A stretch of DNA of 64,000 nt from Chlamydiota bacterium. GTDB taxonomy: Bacteria; Auribacterota; Tritonobacteria; UBA1439. The stretch covers positions 62,001 to 126,000 of the forward strand of contig JAAYCL010000001.1 in the NCBI GenBank assembly GCA_012729785.1, written 5' to 3'. Positions 47,598 to 57,313 of this stretch are shown piece by piece. Both the position numbers and the translations under genes were made by a program. The stretch's first letter is position 1, and every line of letters begins with the position of its first letter. The notes below the pieces were generated by a model, which saw nothing but the letters and a program-made list of their open reading frames with translations, made no database searches and was not told where the DNA came from.

Positions 47598-48826
47598 TCG
47601 TCCAGAAGTACGGCGGCAGCTCGGTCGCCGACCCGGAGAGGATCCGGGATGTCGCGCGGAGGGTGGCGCGCGCGCGGAAGGGGGGGGACAAGGTCGTGGC
47701 GGTCGTCTCCGCGATGGGCGACACCACCGACGAGCTGACCGCCCTCGCGCACCGGGTCTCCGCGGCCCCCACCGACCGCGAGATCGACATGCTCCTCTCC
47801 ACCGGGGAGCAGGTCACCGCGGCGCTGCTCGCGATGGCCCTGCACGACCTCGGCGTCGACGCCGTCTCGCTGACCGGCGGGCAGGTGGGGATCGCCACCG
47901 ACGGGGCGCACCGGCGGGCGAAGATCATCGGGATCAGCACCGGCAAGATCGCCGAGCACCTCGCCCGGGGCACCGTCGTCGTGGTCGCGGGGTTCCAGGG
48001 GGTGGACGAGGATCTCGACATCACCACGCTCGGCCGGGGCGGCTCTGACGCGACCGCGGTGGCCCTCGCGGCGGTCCTCGGCGCGGACGTCTGCCGGATC
48101 TACAAGGACGTGGAGGGGGTCTACACGGCGGATCCCCGGATCGTGCCCGCCGCGGGCAAGATCGACCGGATCGGCTACGACGAGATGCTCGAGATGGCGA
48201 GTCTCGGCGCCCAGGTGCTCCAGTCGCGCGCCGTGGAGTTCGCCAAGAAGTACGGGATCAAGGTGGAGATCCTGTCGAGTTTCAACGACGCCCCCGGCAC
48301 GGTGGTCTCGGGGGAGGGGGGGAAGATGGAAGACCTGGTGATACGCGCCGTCACGGTGGACCGCGGCGAGGCGAAGCTGACGATCCGGCGCGTCCCCGAC
48401 CGCCCCGGCATCGCCGCCTCGATCTTCGGGGCGATGGCGGAGGCGAACGTGAACGTGGACATGATCATCCAGAACGTGAGCGAGGACGGCTACACCGATG
48501 TCTCGTTCACCGTGTCGCGCGAAGACTGCGCGCGCGCCGTCCGGGCCCTGGAGCGCACCGCCGCCGGGATCGGCGCCAAGGGGATCACGCGGGACGAGCG
48601 GATCGCGAAGGTCTCGGTCGTGGGCGTGGGGATGAAGAGCCACAAGGGGGTCGCCTCGACGATGTTCGGGACGCTCGCGCGGGAGGGGATCAACATCGAG
48701 ATGATCTCCACGAGCGACATCAAGATCTCCTGCGTGGTGGACGAGGCGGACCTGGAACGGGCGGCGCGCGCGCTGCACGCGGCGTTTGGGCTCGGGGCGG
48801 ACGGGGAGGCCGGACAAGAGAGATGA
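47588..48826 (+). CDS. lysC: Aspartate kinase
   Basis: 412 residues. The kinase domain begins [20 protein letters not shown] and includes [27 protein letters not shown] and [19 protein letters not shown]. Two ACT domains follow (about 265-412: [21 protein letters not shown] and [20 protein letters not shown]), as in lysine/threonine-regulated enzymes. It catalyses the first step to lysine, threonine and methionine. It overlaps apgM by ten bases and cimA by four, so the three genes are translationally coupled. Confidence 0.96.
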   Translation: MALIVQKYGGSSVADPERIRDVARRVARARKGGDKVVAVVSAMGDTTDELTALAHRVSAAPTDREIDMLLSTGEQVTAALLAMALHDLGVDAVSLTGGQVGIATDGAHRRAKIIGISTGKIAEHLARGTVVVVAGFQGVDEDLDITTLGRGGSDATAVALAAVLGADVCRIYKDVEGVYTADPRIVPAAGKIDRIGYDEMLEMASLGAQVLQSRAVEFAKKYGIKVEILSSFNDAPGTVVSGEGGKMEDLVIRAVTVDRGEAKLTIRRVPDRPGIAASIFGAMAEANVNVDMIIQNVSEDGYTDVSFTVSREDCARAVRALERTAAGIGAKGITRDERIAKVSVVGVGMKSHKGVASTMFGTLAREGINIEMISTSDIKISCVVDEADLERAARALHAAFGLGADGEAGQER

Positions 48827-50412
48827 AGACCGTCACACTGTACGACACCACGCTGCGCGACGGGTCGCAGGCCGAGGGGATCAGTTTCTCCAGTGCGGAC
48901 AAGCTCCTCATCGCGCGCAAGCTCGACGAGTTCGGCGTCCACTACATCGAGGGCGGCTGGCCCGGTTCGAACCCGAAGGATATCGACTTCTTCGCACAGA
49001 TACGCTCCCTGGGCCTGAAGCGGTCGCGCGTCGCCGCCTTCGGGAGCACCCGGCGCGCGAAGACGCCCGTGGCGGAGGATCTGAATGTCATCCGGCTCCG
49101 CGAGGCGGAGACGCCGGTGGTCACGATATTCGGCAAGAGCTGGATGCTCCACGTGAAGGAGGTGCTCCGGACCAGCCCCGAGGAGAACCTCGCGATGATC
49201 CGCGACACCGTCCGCTACTTCAAGGAGCTGGGCCGGGAGGTCATCTACGACGCCGAGCATTTCTTCGCCGGCTGGCACGCGGACCGCGACTACGCCCTGG
49301 CGACGCTTCTCGCCGCCGAGGAGGCGGGCGCCGACACCGTCGTCCTCTGCGACACGAACGGGGGGACGCTCCCCCTGCAGGTCGCCGCGGTCGTCCGGGA
49401 GGTCCGGCGGCGGCTGAAGGCCCCGCTCGGGATCCACTCGCACAACGACTCCGGGATGGGGGTCGCGAACGCGATCATCGCCGTGGAGGAGGGGGCGGTC
49501 CACGTCCAGGGGACGATCAACGGCTACGGGGAGCGCTGCGGCAACGCCGACCTCACCACCATCATCCCCACCCTCGTTTTGAAGATGGGGATCCCCTGCG
49601 TCGACCGGACGCGGCTGCGGTCGCTCGTGGAGCTGTCCCGTTTCGTGGACGAGATCGCCAACATGGCGCCGTGGCCGCGGGCGCCGTACGTCGGGGTCAG
49701 CGCCTTCGCGCACAAGGGGGGCGTCCACGCCGACGCGGTGTTGAAGAACCCGTGCGGCTACGAACACGTCGACCCCGCGGCGGTCGGCGGCGCGCGGAGG
49801 GTCCTCGTCTCGGAACTGGCGGGCAAGTCGAGCGTCTTCATGAAGGCGCGCGATATGCGCTTGGGGCTCGCCAAGGACGCCCCCGCCATCCGCGGCGTGC
49901 TTGAGGTGATCAAGCGCCTCGAGAGCGAGGGGTACGAGTTCGAGGCCGCCGAGGGGTCGTTCAAGCTCCTGATCGAGAAGGCGCTGAAGCGGCACACCGC
50001 CTTCTTCGGCCTGGAGGGCTTCCGGGTGAGCGTCGAGAAGCGCGCCGACGGAAGGCTCATCTCCGAGGCGACGATCAAGGTGAAGGTCGGAACGCTGTTC
50101 GAGCACACCGCCGCGGAGGGCGACGGGCCGGTCAACGCGCTCGACAACGCGCTGCGGAAGGCGCTGCTCCCGTTCTATCCCGCGATCGCCGACCTCGCCC
50201 TGGCCGACTACAAGGTGCGGGTCCTCAACGTGAAGAAGGGGACGGCCGCCAAGGTCCGCGTCCTCATCCAGTCGAAGGACCGCAACGCCGAGTGGGGGAC
50301 GGTGGGCGTCTCCGATAACATCATCGAGGCGAGTTGGCAGGCCCTCGTGGACGGGGTGGAGTACAAGCTGCTGAAGGACCGGGTGAAGCCCGCCCTGGTC
50401 CGGAGGGGCTGA
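48823..50412 (+). CDS. cimA: Citramalate synthase
   Basis: 529 residues. [27 protein letters not shown] is the DRE-TIM opening; [14 protein letters not shown] and [16 protein letters not shown] follow, then [15 protein letters not shown]. The C-terminal regulatory domain (about 390-529) with [15 protein letters not shown] matches the LeuA-type dimer domain. This CimA/D-citramalate synthase makes citramalate from pyruvate and acetyl-CoA, the threonine-independent path to isoleucine. ATGA overlaps the lysC stop. Confidence 0.95.
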   Translation: MKTVTLYDTTLRDGSQAEGISFSSADKLLIARKLDEFGVHYIEGGWPGSNPKDIDFFAQIRSLGLKRSRVAAFGSTRRAKTPVAEDLNVIRLREAETPVVTIFGKSWMLHVKEVLRTSPEENLAMIRDTVRYFKELGREVIYDAEHFFAGWHADRDYALATLLAAEEAGADTVVLCDTNGGTLPLQVAAVVREVRRRLKAPLGIHSHNDSGMGVANAIIAVEEGAVHVQGTINGYGERCGNADLTTIIPTLVLKMGIPCVDRTRLRSLVELSRFVDEIANMAPWPRAPYVGVSAFAHKGGVHADAVLKNPCGYEHVDPAAVGGARRVLVSELAGKSSVFMKARDMRLGLAKDAPAIRGVLEVIKRLESEGYEFEAAEGSFKLLIEKALKRHTAFFGLEGFRVSVEKRADGRLISEATIKVKVGTLFEHTAAEGDGPVNALDNALRKALLPFYPAIADLALADYKVRVLNVKKGTAAKVRVLIQSKDRNAEWGTVGVSDNIIEASWQALVDGVEYKLLKDRVKPALVRRG

Positions 50413-50421
50413 GACGGCGCC

Positions 50422-53061
50422 ATGAAAGAGCTCGCGACGCGCTACGATCCGAAGACGGTCGAGGACCGCTGGTACTCGCGCTGGGAGTCCCGCGGCTACT
50501 TCGCCGCCTGCCCGCGCCCGGGGGCGGAGCCGTACGTGATCGTCATCCCCCCCCCCAACATCACCGGCATCCTCACGATGGGGCACGTCCTCAACGCCAC
50601 GCTCCAGGACATCCTCGTCAGGTGGAAACGGATGGAGGGGCGGGAGGTGCTCTGGCTCCCCGGCACCGACCACGCCGGCATCGCCACGCAGAACGTCGTC
50701 GAGAAGGAGCTCGCCAAGGCGGGGACGAAGCGCGGGATGCTCGGGCGCGAGGAGTTCCTGAAACGGGTCTGGGACTGGAAGGAACGCTACGGCGGGACCA
50801 TCATCCGGCAGCTCAAGAAGCTCGGCTGCTCCTGCGACTGGAGCCGGGAGCGGTTCACGATGGACGACGGGCTCTCGCGCGCCGTGCGCGAGGTCTTCGT
50901 GCGCCTCCACGAGAAGGGGCTCGTCTACCGCGGCCGCTACATCATCAACTGGTGCCCGCGCTGCCACACCGCGCTCTCCGACGAGGAGGTCGAGCACGAG
51001 GAGCACGACGGGCACCTCTGGCACATACGCTACCCGCTGAAGGACGGGAACGGGCACGTCACGGTGGCGACCACGCGCCCCGAGACGCTGCTCGGGGACA
51101 CGGCGGTCGCGGTCAACCCGTCGGACGCGCGCTACCGCCTCCTCGTCGGGAAGACGCTGGTCGTCCCCTCGGTGCGGCGCGAGATCCCGGTCATCGCGGA
51201 CGAGTTCGTGGACCCGAAATTCGGCACCGGCGCCGTCAAGGTGACGCCCGCGCACGATCCGAACGACTTCCAGATGGGCCTGCGCCACGACCTCCCCCAG
51301 GTGGCGGTCATGGACGGGAACGCGGCGATGACGGAGGAGGCGGGCCCGGAGTACGAGGGGATGGACCGGTTCGAGTGCCGCGAGGCGCTCCTCGACGCCC
51401 TCCAAAAGATGAAGCTCCTCGACAAGATCGAGAAACACCGCCACGCCGTGGGGCACTGCTACCGGTGCCGCACGGTGATCGAGCCGTACCTCTCCCCGCA
51501 GTGGTTCGTCAAGATGAAGCCGCTGGCCGAACCCGCCCTGCGGGCGGTGCTCGAGGGGAACGTCGCCTTCTGCCCGGAGCGCTGGGTGAAGGTCTACCAG
51601 CACTGGATGGAGAATATCCGCGACTGGTGCATTTCGCGCCAGCTCTGGTGGGGGCACCGGATCCCGGTCTGGTACTGCGCCGGATGCGGGGAGACGGTCG
51701 TGGCGCGCGAGACCCCCGCCTCCTGCCCGCGCTGCGACGGGACGAACCTGGCGCAGGACGAGGACGTGCTGGATACCTGGTTCTCGTCGTGGCTCTGGCC
51801 CTTCTCGACGCTCGGCTGGCCCGACAGGACGGAGGATCTGCGCCGCTTCTACCCGACCTCGACGCTGGTCACGGGGCCGGACATCATCTTCTTCTGGGTC
51901 GCCCGGATGATCATGGCGGGGATCGAGTTCACGGGGGAGGTCCCGTTCGGGCGCGTCTTCTTCACCGGGATCATCCGCGACATGCAGGGGCGCAAGATGA
52001 GCAAGTCCCTCGGCAACTCCCCCGACCCGCTCGACGTCATCTCGCGGTACGGCGCCGACGCGCTCCGTTTCACCATTGCGCGCCTGAGCCCGGTCGGGCA
52101 GGACGTCCACTACGCCGACGAGTCGTGCGAGCTGGGCAGGAACTTCGCCAACAAGATCTGGAACGCCTCCCGGTTCCTGCTGCTGAACCTCGACGGAGAC
52201 GACGCAACGGGCGGCGACGCGGCCGCCCCGACGATGGACGACCGGTTCATCCTGAGCCGGCTGCACCGCGCCATCCGGGACGTCACCGCCGCGCTGGAGG
52301 CGTTCAGGTTCAACGAGGCGGCCGAGCGGCTGTACGACTTCTTCTGGAACGACTACTGCGACCGGTACATCGAGTCGGCGAAGGGGCGCCTCCAGGCGAA
52401 GACGGGGCCCGGCGCGCGGCGGGCGCGGGCCGTTCTGCTGCGGTGCCTGGAGACGTTCCTGCGCCTGCTCAGCCCCTTCATGCCGTTCCTGAGCGAGGAG
52501 ATCTGGCAGATGCTCCCGAACCGGGACGGCGAATCGGTCACCCGCTGCGCCTGGCCCGCGCCCGATCCGTCGCTGATCGACCCCGCCCTCGAGCGACAGG
52601 TGGATCTCAGGTTCGAGGCCGTGCGCGCGGTGCGCAACCTCCGCAAGGAGCACGGGGTGGCGGCCGGGACCGCGGTGGAGGTGGTCGTCAAGCCCGCCTC
52701 TTCCGACGAGGCGGCGGCGCTGGAGGAGGGGCGGGAGGTCTGCGAGGCGCTGATGCGGGCGCGGGCGATGCGCATCGACCCTCGATTCGCGCCCCCGCGC
52801 ACGATGCCGGCCGCGCCGCTCTCGTCGGGGACGATCGTCTACGTGGACCTCTCCGAAATCCTCGACCCCGCCGCCGAGCGGAGCCGCATCGCCCGCGAGA
52901 TCGAGGGGATCGACCGCGAGCTCGCGAAGGTCGACCGGGAGCTCGCCAACGAGGCGTTCGTCGCCAAGGCGCCGCCGAAGGTCGTGGAGATGCGGCGGAA
53001 CAAGCGGGAGGCGCTCGCCGCCCGCCGCCTGAAGGTCATGAAGGGGCTGGAGACGCCCTGA
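50422..53061 (+). CDS. valS: Valyl-tRNA synthetase
   Basis: 879 residues. The class I signature is IPPPNITGILTMGHVLNATL, with TMGH where HxGH is usual, and KMSKSLGNSPDPLDVI is the KMSKS loop. WDWKERYGGTIIRQLKKLG and TTRPETLLGDTAVAV (CP1 editing domain) are intact. An anticodon-binding domain and a C-terminal coiled-coil arm (about 815-875, ERSRIAREIEGIDREL) close the protein, as normal for ValRS. It lies nine bases after cimA, the last gene of the operon. Confidence 0.96.
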   Translation: MKELATRYDPKTVEDRWYSRWESRGYFAACPRPGAEPYVIVIPPPNITGILTMGHVLNATLQDILVRWKRMEGREVLWLPGTDHAGIATQNVVEKELAKAGTKRGMLGREEFLKRVWDWKERYGGTIIRQLKKLGCSCDWSRERFTMDDGLSRAVREVFVRLHEKGLVYRGRYIINWCPRCHTALSDEEVEHEEHDGHLWHIRYPLKDGNGHVTVATTRPETLLGDTAVAVNPSDARYRLLVGKTLVVPSVRREIPVIADEFVDPKFGTGAVKVTPAHDPNDFQMGLRHDLPQVAVMDGNAAMTEEAGPEYEGMDRFECREALLDALQKMKLLDKIEKHRHAVGHCYRCRTVIEPYLSPQWFVKMKPLAEPALRAVLEGNVAFCPERWVKVYQHWMENIRDWCISRQLWWGHRIPVWYCAGCGETVVARETPASCPRCDGTNLAQDEDVLDTWFSSWLWPFSTLGWPDRTEDLRRFYPTSTLVTGPDIIFFWVARMIMAGIEFTGEVPFGRVFFTGIIRDMQGRKMSKSLGNSPDPLDVISRYGADALRFTIARLSPVGQDVHYADESCELGRNFANKIWNASRFLLLNLDGDDATGGDAAAPTMDDRFILSRLHRAIRDVTAALEAFRFNEAAERLYDFFWNDYCDRYIESAKGRLQAKTGPGARRARAVLLRCLETFLRLLSPFMPFLSEEIWQMLPNRDGESVTRCAWPAPDPSLIDPALERQVDLRFEAVRAVRNLRKEHGVAAGTAVEVVVKPASSDEAAALEEGREVCEALMRARAMRIDPRFAPPRTMPAAPLSSGTIVYVDLSEILDPAAERSRIAREIEGIDRELAKVDRELANEAFVAKAPPKVVEMRRNKREALAARRLKVMKGLETP

Positions 53062-53140
53062 GCCCGCGGCGCCGCCCCCGCCCCGCGCCCCCGGCGAACG
53101 CCGCGAATCCGCCCCGAAGGGGCGCCTGCCGAGGCGCAGG

Positions 53141-53920
53141 ATGCGACAGGAACCGGTCGTCTTCGAGAACGAAGGCCAGAAGCTGTTCGGGACGGTCCAC
53201 GTCCCGGACCCCCCGCACCTCCCCCCGTTTCCCGCGCTCGTGATGCTGCACGGCTTCACGGGGAACCGGATCGAGGCGCACCAGCTGTTCGTCAAGGCCG
53301 CGCGCCGGTTCGCCGCGGCGGGGATCCTCGTCCTCAGGTTCGACTTCCGATGCTGCGGCGAGAGCGAGGGGGAGTTCCGGGACCTGACCGTCCGGGGGGA
53401 GATATCGGACGCCGTGAAGGCGCTCGGGCTCGTCCGGGGGAGGGGGGACGTCGACGCCTCCCGCGTCGGCCTGCTCGGGCTGAGCCTCGGGGGCGCCGTC
53501 GCCGCCTGCGTCGCCGGGATGCCGACACACGCGCCGCGCTGCCTCGTCCTCTGGGCGGCGGTGGCGGACCTGCCGCGCGCGTTCGGAGGGAAGATCGCGG
53601 GGAAGATCGCGCCGGATCCCGGGCAACGCCGCGTGCACGACCATTTCGGGAACGCGTTGAGCCGGGCCCTCCTCGACGAGCTCCGCGGCTTCGCTCCGCT
53701 CGCGTCCCTGGGCGGATGGGCCGGGCCGGCGCTCGTCGTCCACGGCGACGCCGACGCGGGCGTCTCCCCCGATGACGCGCTCCTCTACGAGGAGGCGCTC
53801 TCGGGGCGGGGGTTCGTTGAACTGCGGATGATCCGCGGCTCCGGCCACACCTTCGCGGGACTGGCGTGGGAACGCGAGGTCATCGAGACCACCGCCCGCT
53901 TCCTCGAATCCCGGCTCTGA
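53141..53920 (+). CDS. Alpha/beta hydrolase
   Basis: 259 residues in a complete alpha/beta hydrolase fold. Oxyanion-loop sequence MLHGFTGNRIEAHQLFV, nucleophile elbow GLLGLSLGGAVA, acid residue in VVHGDADAGVSPDDA and His in GSGHTFAG are all in order. It looks like a dienelactone/acyl-aminoacyl peptidase-like esterase, cytoplasmic (no signal). The substrate is not known. It may be read from the valS operon, with an 80-base gap. Confidence 0.85.
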   Translation: MRQEPVVFENEGQKLFGTVHVPDPPHLPPFPALVMLHGFTGNRIEAHQLFVKAARRFAAAGILVLRFDFRCCGESEGEFRDLTVRGEISDAVKALGLVRGRGDVDASRVGLLGLSLGGAVAACVAGMPTHAPRCLVLWAAVADLPRAFGGKIAGKIAPDPGQRRVHDHFGNALSRALLDELRGFAPLASLGGWAGPALVVHGDADAGVSPDDALLYEEALSGRGFVELRMIRGSGHTFAGLAWEREVIETTARFLESRL

Positions 53921-53977
53921 CGCGCGGTGCGCGCCGCGCCGTCGGCCCCGGCGCGCCGCGGACGGGCCGGAAGGAAA

Positions 53978-54012
53978 CGCGGGAGGGGACGGCGTCGCCG
54001 CCCCCTCCCGCG
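53978..54012. terminator. GC-rich hairpin between convergent genes
   Basis: Two 17-base arms pair with one mismatch (CGCGGGAGGGG and its complement) around a tiny loop, between genes that end toward each other. A bidirectional stop is plausible although no T run follows. Confidence 0.55.
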
Positions 54013-54035
54013 TCGAAGGGGGCGCGAAGGCGCCG

Positions 54036-55241
54036 CTACCTCAGCGTGATCTCCTTCCCCGACTTGATCACGTGGCGCGGGGCCTCGTGGTTCCAGATCG
54101 CCTCCCAGACCGCCTCGGCGTTCAAGACGACCAGGTCGGCCCTGTTCCCCTCCTTCAGGCCGAACTCTTCGATCCCGAGCGCGCGCGCCGCGTTGGTCGT
54201 GATCAGGTCGTAGAGGATCTCCATATCCTGCGGGGTGCTCATCCACATCAGGTGCGCGGCGAGGAACGCCACCTCGAGCATATTGTTCCTGCCGAACGGG
54301 TAGTAGGCGTCCGCGATGTCGTCCTGGCCGAGGGCGACCCCGATCCCGGCGGCGTACAGGTCCCGCACCCGCGCGTGGAGCGGGCCGGTCTGCGGATCGC
54401 TCACGATGCCGACCCGCGCCTTCTTCAGGAGCGCCTCGATCTTCCGGTAGTACGGCTCGGGGTAGAGGGCCATCGCGCGCGCGTGCTGCGCCGTGACGCG
54501 CCCTTCCCATCCGGTCTCGAGCGTCTTCATGATAAGCATCTCGAGCGTGCGGAGGCCCGGGTCGCCCGCGTCGTCCACCAGCATCGAGACGCCCTTGTCG
54601 TACCGCGTGGCGAGGGCGAACATCAGATCCACGTGCCGTCGGGCGTCCGCCTCGGTGTATTCGATCCACGGGATCCCGCCGACGACGTCGGCCCCGAGGT
54701 CCATCGCCTGCCGGACGTACTCCTCGGCGCCGGGGTCGCGCACCACGCCGTCCTGCGGGAAGGCCACCACCTGGATCTCGACCCGGTCCTTGAACTCCTC
54801 GCGCGCCCGCAGCAGCGCCTTGACCCCCTCGAGTTTGGCCTTGGTGTCGACGTCCGCGAAGGCGCGGATGTGCGTGTTGCCGTGCTTCACCGCCAGCGCA
54901 ACGGCTTTGCGGACATTTTCGATGATCCACTTCTCGTCGTAGTCGGCCTTCACGCGCGCGGCCTGCTCGATCGCCGTCATCGCCCCGCCCATGGCGCCCG
55001 CGGTGTAGGAGGAGAGGGCGTCCATCCCGACCCGCGTGAGCGTGTAGACCTTGTCGAGATGCAGGTGCCCGTTGACGAACGACTCCGTGACGAGCGCCCC
55101 GTCCGCGTCGATCTTTCGCTTCGCCTCGCCGCCGATCCTCTGGCCGATCTTGGCGATGCGTCCGCCCGCGATGCCGATATCGAGCGTCGTCCCCTTCGAG
55201 AACCTGGTGCGCGCGTTTTTGATCAGCAGATCGAGTTTCAC
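54036..55241 (-). CDS. Amidohydrolase, cytosine deaminase-like
   Basis: 401 residues from a GTG with GGAGG upstream. The metal-dependent hydrolase motifs are NGHLHLDKVY (HxH), GNTHIRAFADVD, QVVAFPQDGVV, GGIPWIEYTEADARRHVDL, VDDAGDPGLRTLEML, QHARAMAL and GQDDIADAYYPFG. The pattern resembles the CodA/AtzF-like cytosine deaminase group, which deaminate or hydrolyse N-heterocycles. Actual substrate is not known. Its C-terminal segment ends at the composite beta-sandwich common to the superfamily (GNRADLVVL). Confidence 0.85.
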   Translation of the reverse strand: MKLDLLIKNARTRFSKGTTLDIGIAGGRIAKIGQRIGGEAKRKIDADGALVTESFVNGHLHLDKVYTLTRVGMDALSSYTAGAMGGAMTAIEQAARVKADYDEKWIIENVRKAVALAVKHGNTHIRAFADVDTKAKLEGVKALLRAREEFKDRVEIQVVAFPQDGVVRDPGAEEYVRQAMDLGADVVGGIPWIEYTEADARRHVDLMFALATRYDKGVSMLVDDAGDPGLRTLEMLIMKTLETGWEGRVTAQHARAMALYPEPYYRKIEALLKKARVGIVSDPQTGPLHARVRDLYAAGIGVALGQDDIADAYYPFGRNNMLEVAFLAAHLMWMSTPQDMEILYDLITTNAARALGIEEFGLKEGNRADLVVLNAEAVWEAIWNHEAPRHVIKSGKEITLR

Positions 55242-55302
55242 CCGCCCCTCCTTTCCGTCCGATGCGCGAGGCGCCGGGCCCTCGGCGCCCCCGCGCGTGG
55301 AT

Positions 55303-55308
55303 AGTATA
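55303..55308 (-). promoter_or_regulatory. -10 box (TATACT) for the amidohydrolase gene
   Basis: TATACT on the minus strand, 62 bases before the GTG; a TTGGAC lies 19 bases upstream as a possible -35 (55328-55333). Confidence 0.5.
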
Positions 55309-55397
55309 GGCAAAGGAGGGGGGGCGCGTCCAATATCTAAATCGCCTTCCGCGCCCCGTTTTCGGCGGAGGGTCCTGTGGCGCCGGGGGCCGGAAGA

Positions 55398-55406
55398 TGC
55401 TACAGT
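55398..55406 (+). promoter_or_regulatory. Extended -10 (TGC-TACAGT) for nadC
   Basis: TACAGT with TGC upstream, divergent from the amidohydrolase promoter. The nadC-birA-coaX-mnmA run would start from here. Confidence 0.5.
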
Positions 55407-55450
55407 GTGATCCCCTCCCACGTGCAAGGACGGGGATGCGGAAGGCGGGT

Positions 55451-56302
55451 ATGAAGCTCGATCCGGCGGCGGTGAAGGAACTGGTCAGGCGCGCCCTCGA
55501 GGAGGATATCGGGCCCGGCGACATCACGACCGCCGCCCTCGTCCCCCCGGAGGAGGAGGTGAGCGCCGAGATCGTCGCCGGCGAACCGCTTGTCGTCGCG
55601 GGCCTGCCGGTGGCGGCGGAGGTCTTCGCGCAGCTCGACGCGCGGGTGGTCTTCGAGCCGCTCCTTGCCGACGGGAGCGCGGTCTCCGCCGGCGCCAGGG
55701 TGGCCGTCGTCTCGGGCCCCGCCGCCCCGATCCTCACGGGCGAGCGCACGGCCCTCAACTTCCTCCAGCGCCTTTCCGGCGTCGCCACGCTCACGCGCCG
55801 CTTCGTGGAGCGCGCGGAGGGGGGGTCCGCCACGATCCTCGACACGCGCAAGACCACGCCGGGGTTGCGCCACCTCGAGAAGTACGCCGTGGCCGCGGGC
55901 GGCGGCGCGAACCACCGGATGGGCCTGCACGACCGGATCCTCGTCAAGGACAACCACCTCTGCATCCTGAAGCGCTACAGCGCCGACGCAGTCGCCCGGG
56001 CGGTGGCGCTCGCGAGGGAGAGGAGTCCCGGCGTCCCCGTGGAGGTGGAGGCCGACCGTCTCGAGGAGGCGGAGGCCGCGGCGAAGGCGGGGGCGGACTG
56101 CATCCTGCTCGACAACATGACCGCGGGGGAGCTGCGCGAGGCGGTCGAGCTCATCGACGGCCGGGCGGCCGCAGAGGCCTCCGGCGGCGTGACCCTGGAG
56201 ACGGTCGCGGAGATCGCCCGCACCGGGGTGCAGTTCATCTCCGTCGGCGCGCTCACGCACTCGGCGCGGGCGGTCGACCTCAGCCTCGCGATACTCGCAT
56301 GA
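55451..56302 (+). CDS. nadC: Nicotinate-nucleotide pyrophosphorylase (carboxylating)
   Basis: 283 residues from ATG 55451 (an ATG at 55436 with AAGGA upstream is an alternative). Family motifs are LVRRALEEDIGPGDITT, RTALNFLQRLSGVAT, DTRKTTPGLRHLEKYAVA, NHRMGLHDRILVKDNHL, EVEADRLEEAEAAAKAGAD and FISVGALTHSARAVDLSL. NadC joins quinolinate and PRPP to make nicotinate mononucleotide in de novo NAD synthesis. nadA and nadB are not in the window. ATGA links it to birA. Confidence 0.96.
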   Translation: MKLDPAAVKELVRRALEEDIGPGDITTAALVPPEEEVSAEIVAGEPLVVAGLPVAAEVFAQLDARVVFEPLLADGSAVSAGARVAVVSGPAAPILTGERTALNFLQRLSGVATLTRRFVERAEGGSATILDTRKTTPGLRHLEKYAVAAGGGANHRMGLHDRILVKDNHLCILKRYSADAVARAVALARERSPGVPVEVEADRLEEAEAAAKAGADCILLDNMTAGELREAVELIDGRAAAEASGGVTLETVAEIARTGVQFISVGALTHSARAVDLSLAILA

Positions 56303-57288
56303 CCTCCCGTCCCGGCGACGACAGGGAAGACGCCATCCTCGAGCGCCTGCTTCGCGCCGACGGATACGTCTCGGGCGAGGAGATCGCGCAGCATCTCCGG
56401 ATCTCCCGCACCGCGGTCTGGAACCATGTCAGCGCCCTGAAACGGATCGGCCTGGAGATCGAATCGCAGCCGCACCTCGGCTACCGGCTCGCGGCGGAGC
56501 CCGACCTCCTGCTCCCCGCCGTACTGCGGCACGGCCTCAAGTCGGAGCTGATCGGCCGCGCGATCGTCTATTTCGAACGAACCTCCTCGAGCAACGACGA
56601 GGCGGAGCGGCTGGCCCGGGGCGGCGAGCCCGAGGGGACGGTCGTCGTCGCCGAGGAACAGACCGCGGGGAGGGGGAGGGTGGGGCGGGAGTGGCGCTCC
56701 CCGAGGCACAGGGGGATCTACCTCTCGCTGATCCTTCGCCCGGCCCTCTCCCCGGCGCGTGTTTCGTTTTTGACGCTCTGCTCGGCGACGGCGGCGCAGC
56801 GGGCGATAGAGGCCTGCGCGCCCGGGCTCCAGGCGTCGGTGAAATGGCCCAACGACGTGCTCGTCGGGGGGCGGAAGGTCTGCGGCATCCTGACCGAGCT
56901 CGGCACGGAGGCGGACCGGATCAACCACGCCGTCCTCGGCGTCGGGATGAACGTCAACCACGAGCCCGAGGACCTCGAGGGGATCCCGGCGGCGACCTCG
57001 CTCCGCATCGAGACCGGCGGGGAACTGTCGCGGCCCGCCCTCGCCCGCGCGTTCCTGGAGGAGTTCGACATCCAGTACGCGCTTCTGCGCGCCGGGCGCC
57101 ACACCGAGATCATCGGCCGGTGGCTGGACGCGTCGGTCACCGTCGGGCGGCGCATGCGCGTCGTCTCCCTCGCCGGCGGGCGGTGGGAGGGGGTCGCGAC
57201 CGGGCTGGACGACGACGGCCGCCTGCTTTTGCGCCTGGACAACGGCCTCACCCGCCGCGTCACCGGCGGGGACGTAACGCTGCTCTGA
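56299..57288 (+). CDS. birA: Biotin-[acetyl-CoA-carboxylase] ligase with DNA-binding domain (BirA)
   Basis: 329 residues. An N-terminal winged helix (ILERLLRADGYVSGEEIAQHLRISRTAVWNHVSALKRI) precedes the ligase core with GTVVVAEEQTAGRGRVGREWRSP, the biotinyl-AMP site and VKWPNDVLVGGRKVCGILTE. The C-terminal SH3-like domain ends DNGLTRRVTGGDVTLL. BirA attaches biotin to carboxylases and, with the HTH, represses biotin genes when loaded; no bio operator was identified here. The overlap with nadC by four bases indicates coupling. Confidence 0.95.
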   Translation: MTSRPGDDREDAILERLLRADGYVSGEEIAQHLRISRTAVWNHVSALKRIGLEIESQPHLGYRLAAEPDLLLPAVLRHGLKSELIGRAIVYFERTSSSNDEAERLARGGEPEGTVVVAEEQTAGRGRVGREWRSPRHRGIYLSLILRPALSPARVSFLTLCSATAAQRAIEACAPGLQASVKWPNDVLVGGRKVCGILTELGTEADRINHAVLGVGMNVNHEPEDLEGIPAATSLRIETGGELSRPALARAFLEEFDIQYALLRAGRHTEIIGRWLDASVTVGRRMRVVSLAGGRWEGVATGLDDDGRLLLRLDNGLTRRVTGGDVTLL

Positions 57289-57313
57289 GCGGCGGCGGAA
57301 GGGGATCGCGCGC

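Noticed and set aside
48490-53295. Very long minus-strand open frame (about 1600 codons)
   Set aside because: It is the antisense shadow of cimA and valS in GC-rich DNA; composition dominated by Arg, Asp, Val, Leu, Pro without domains.
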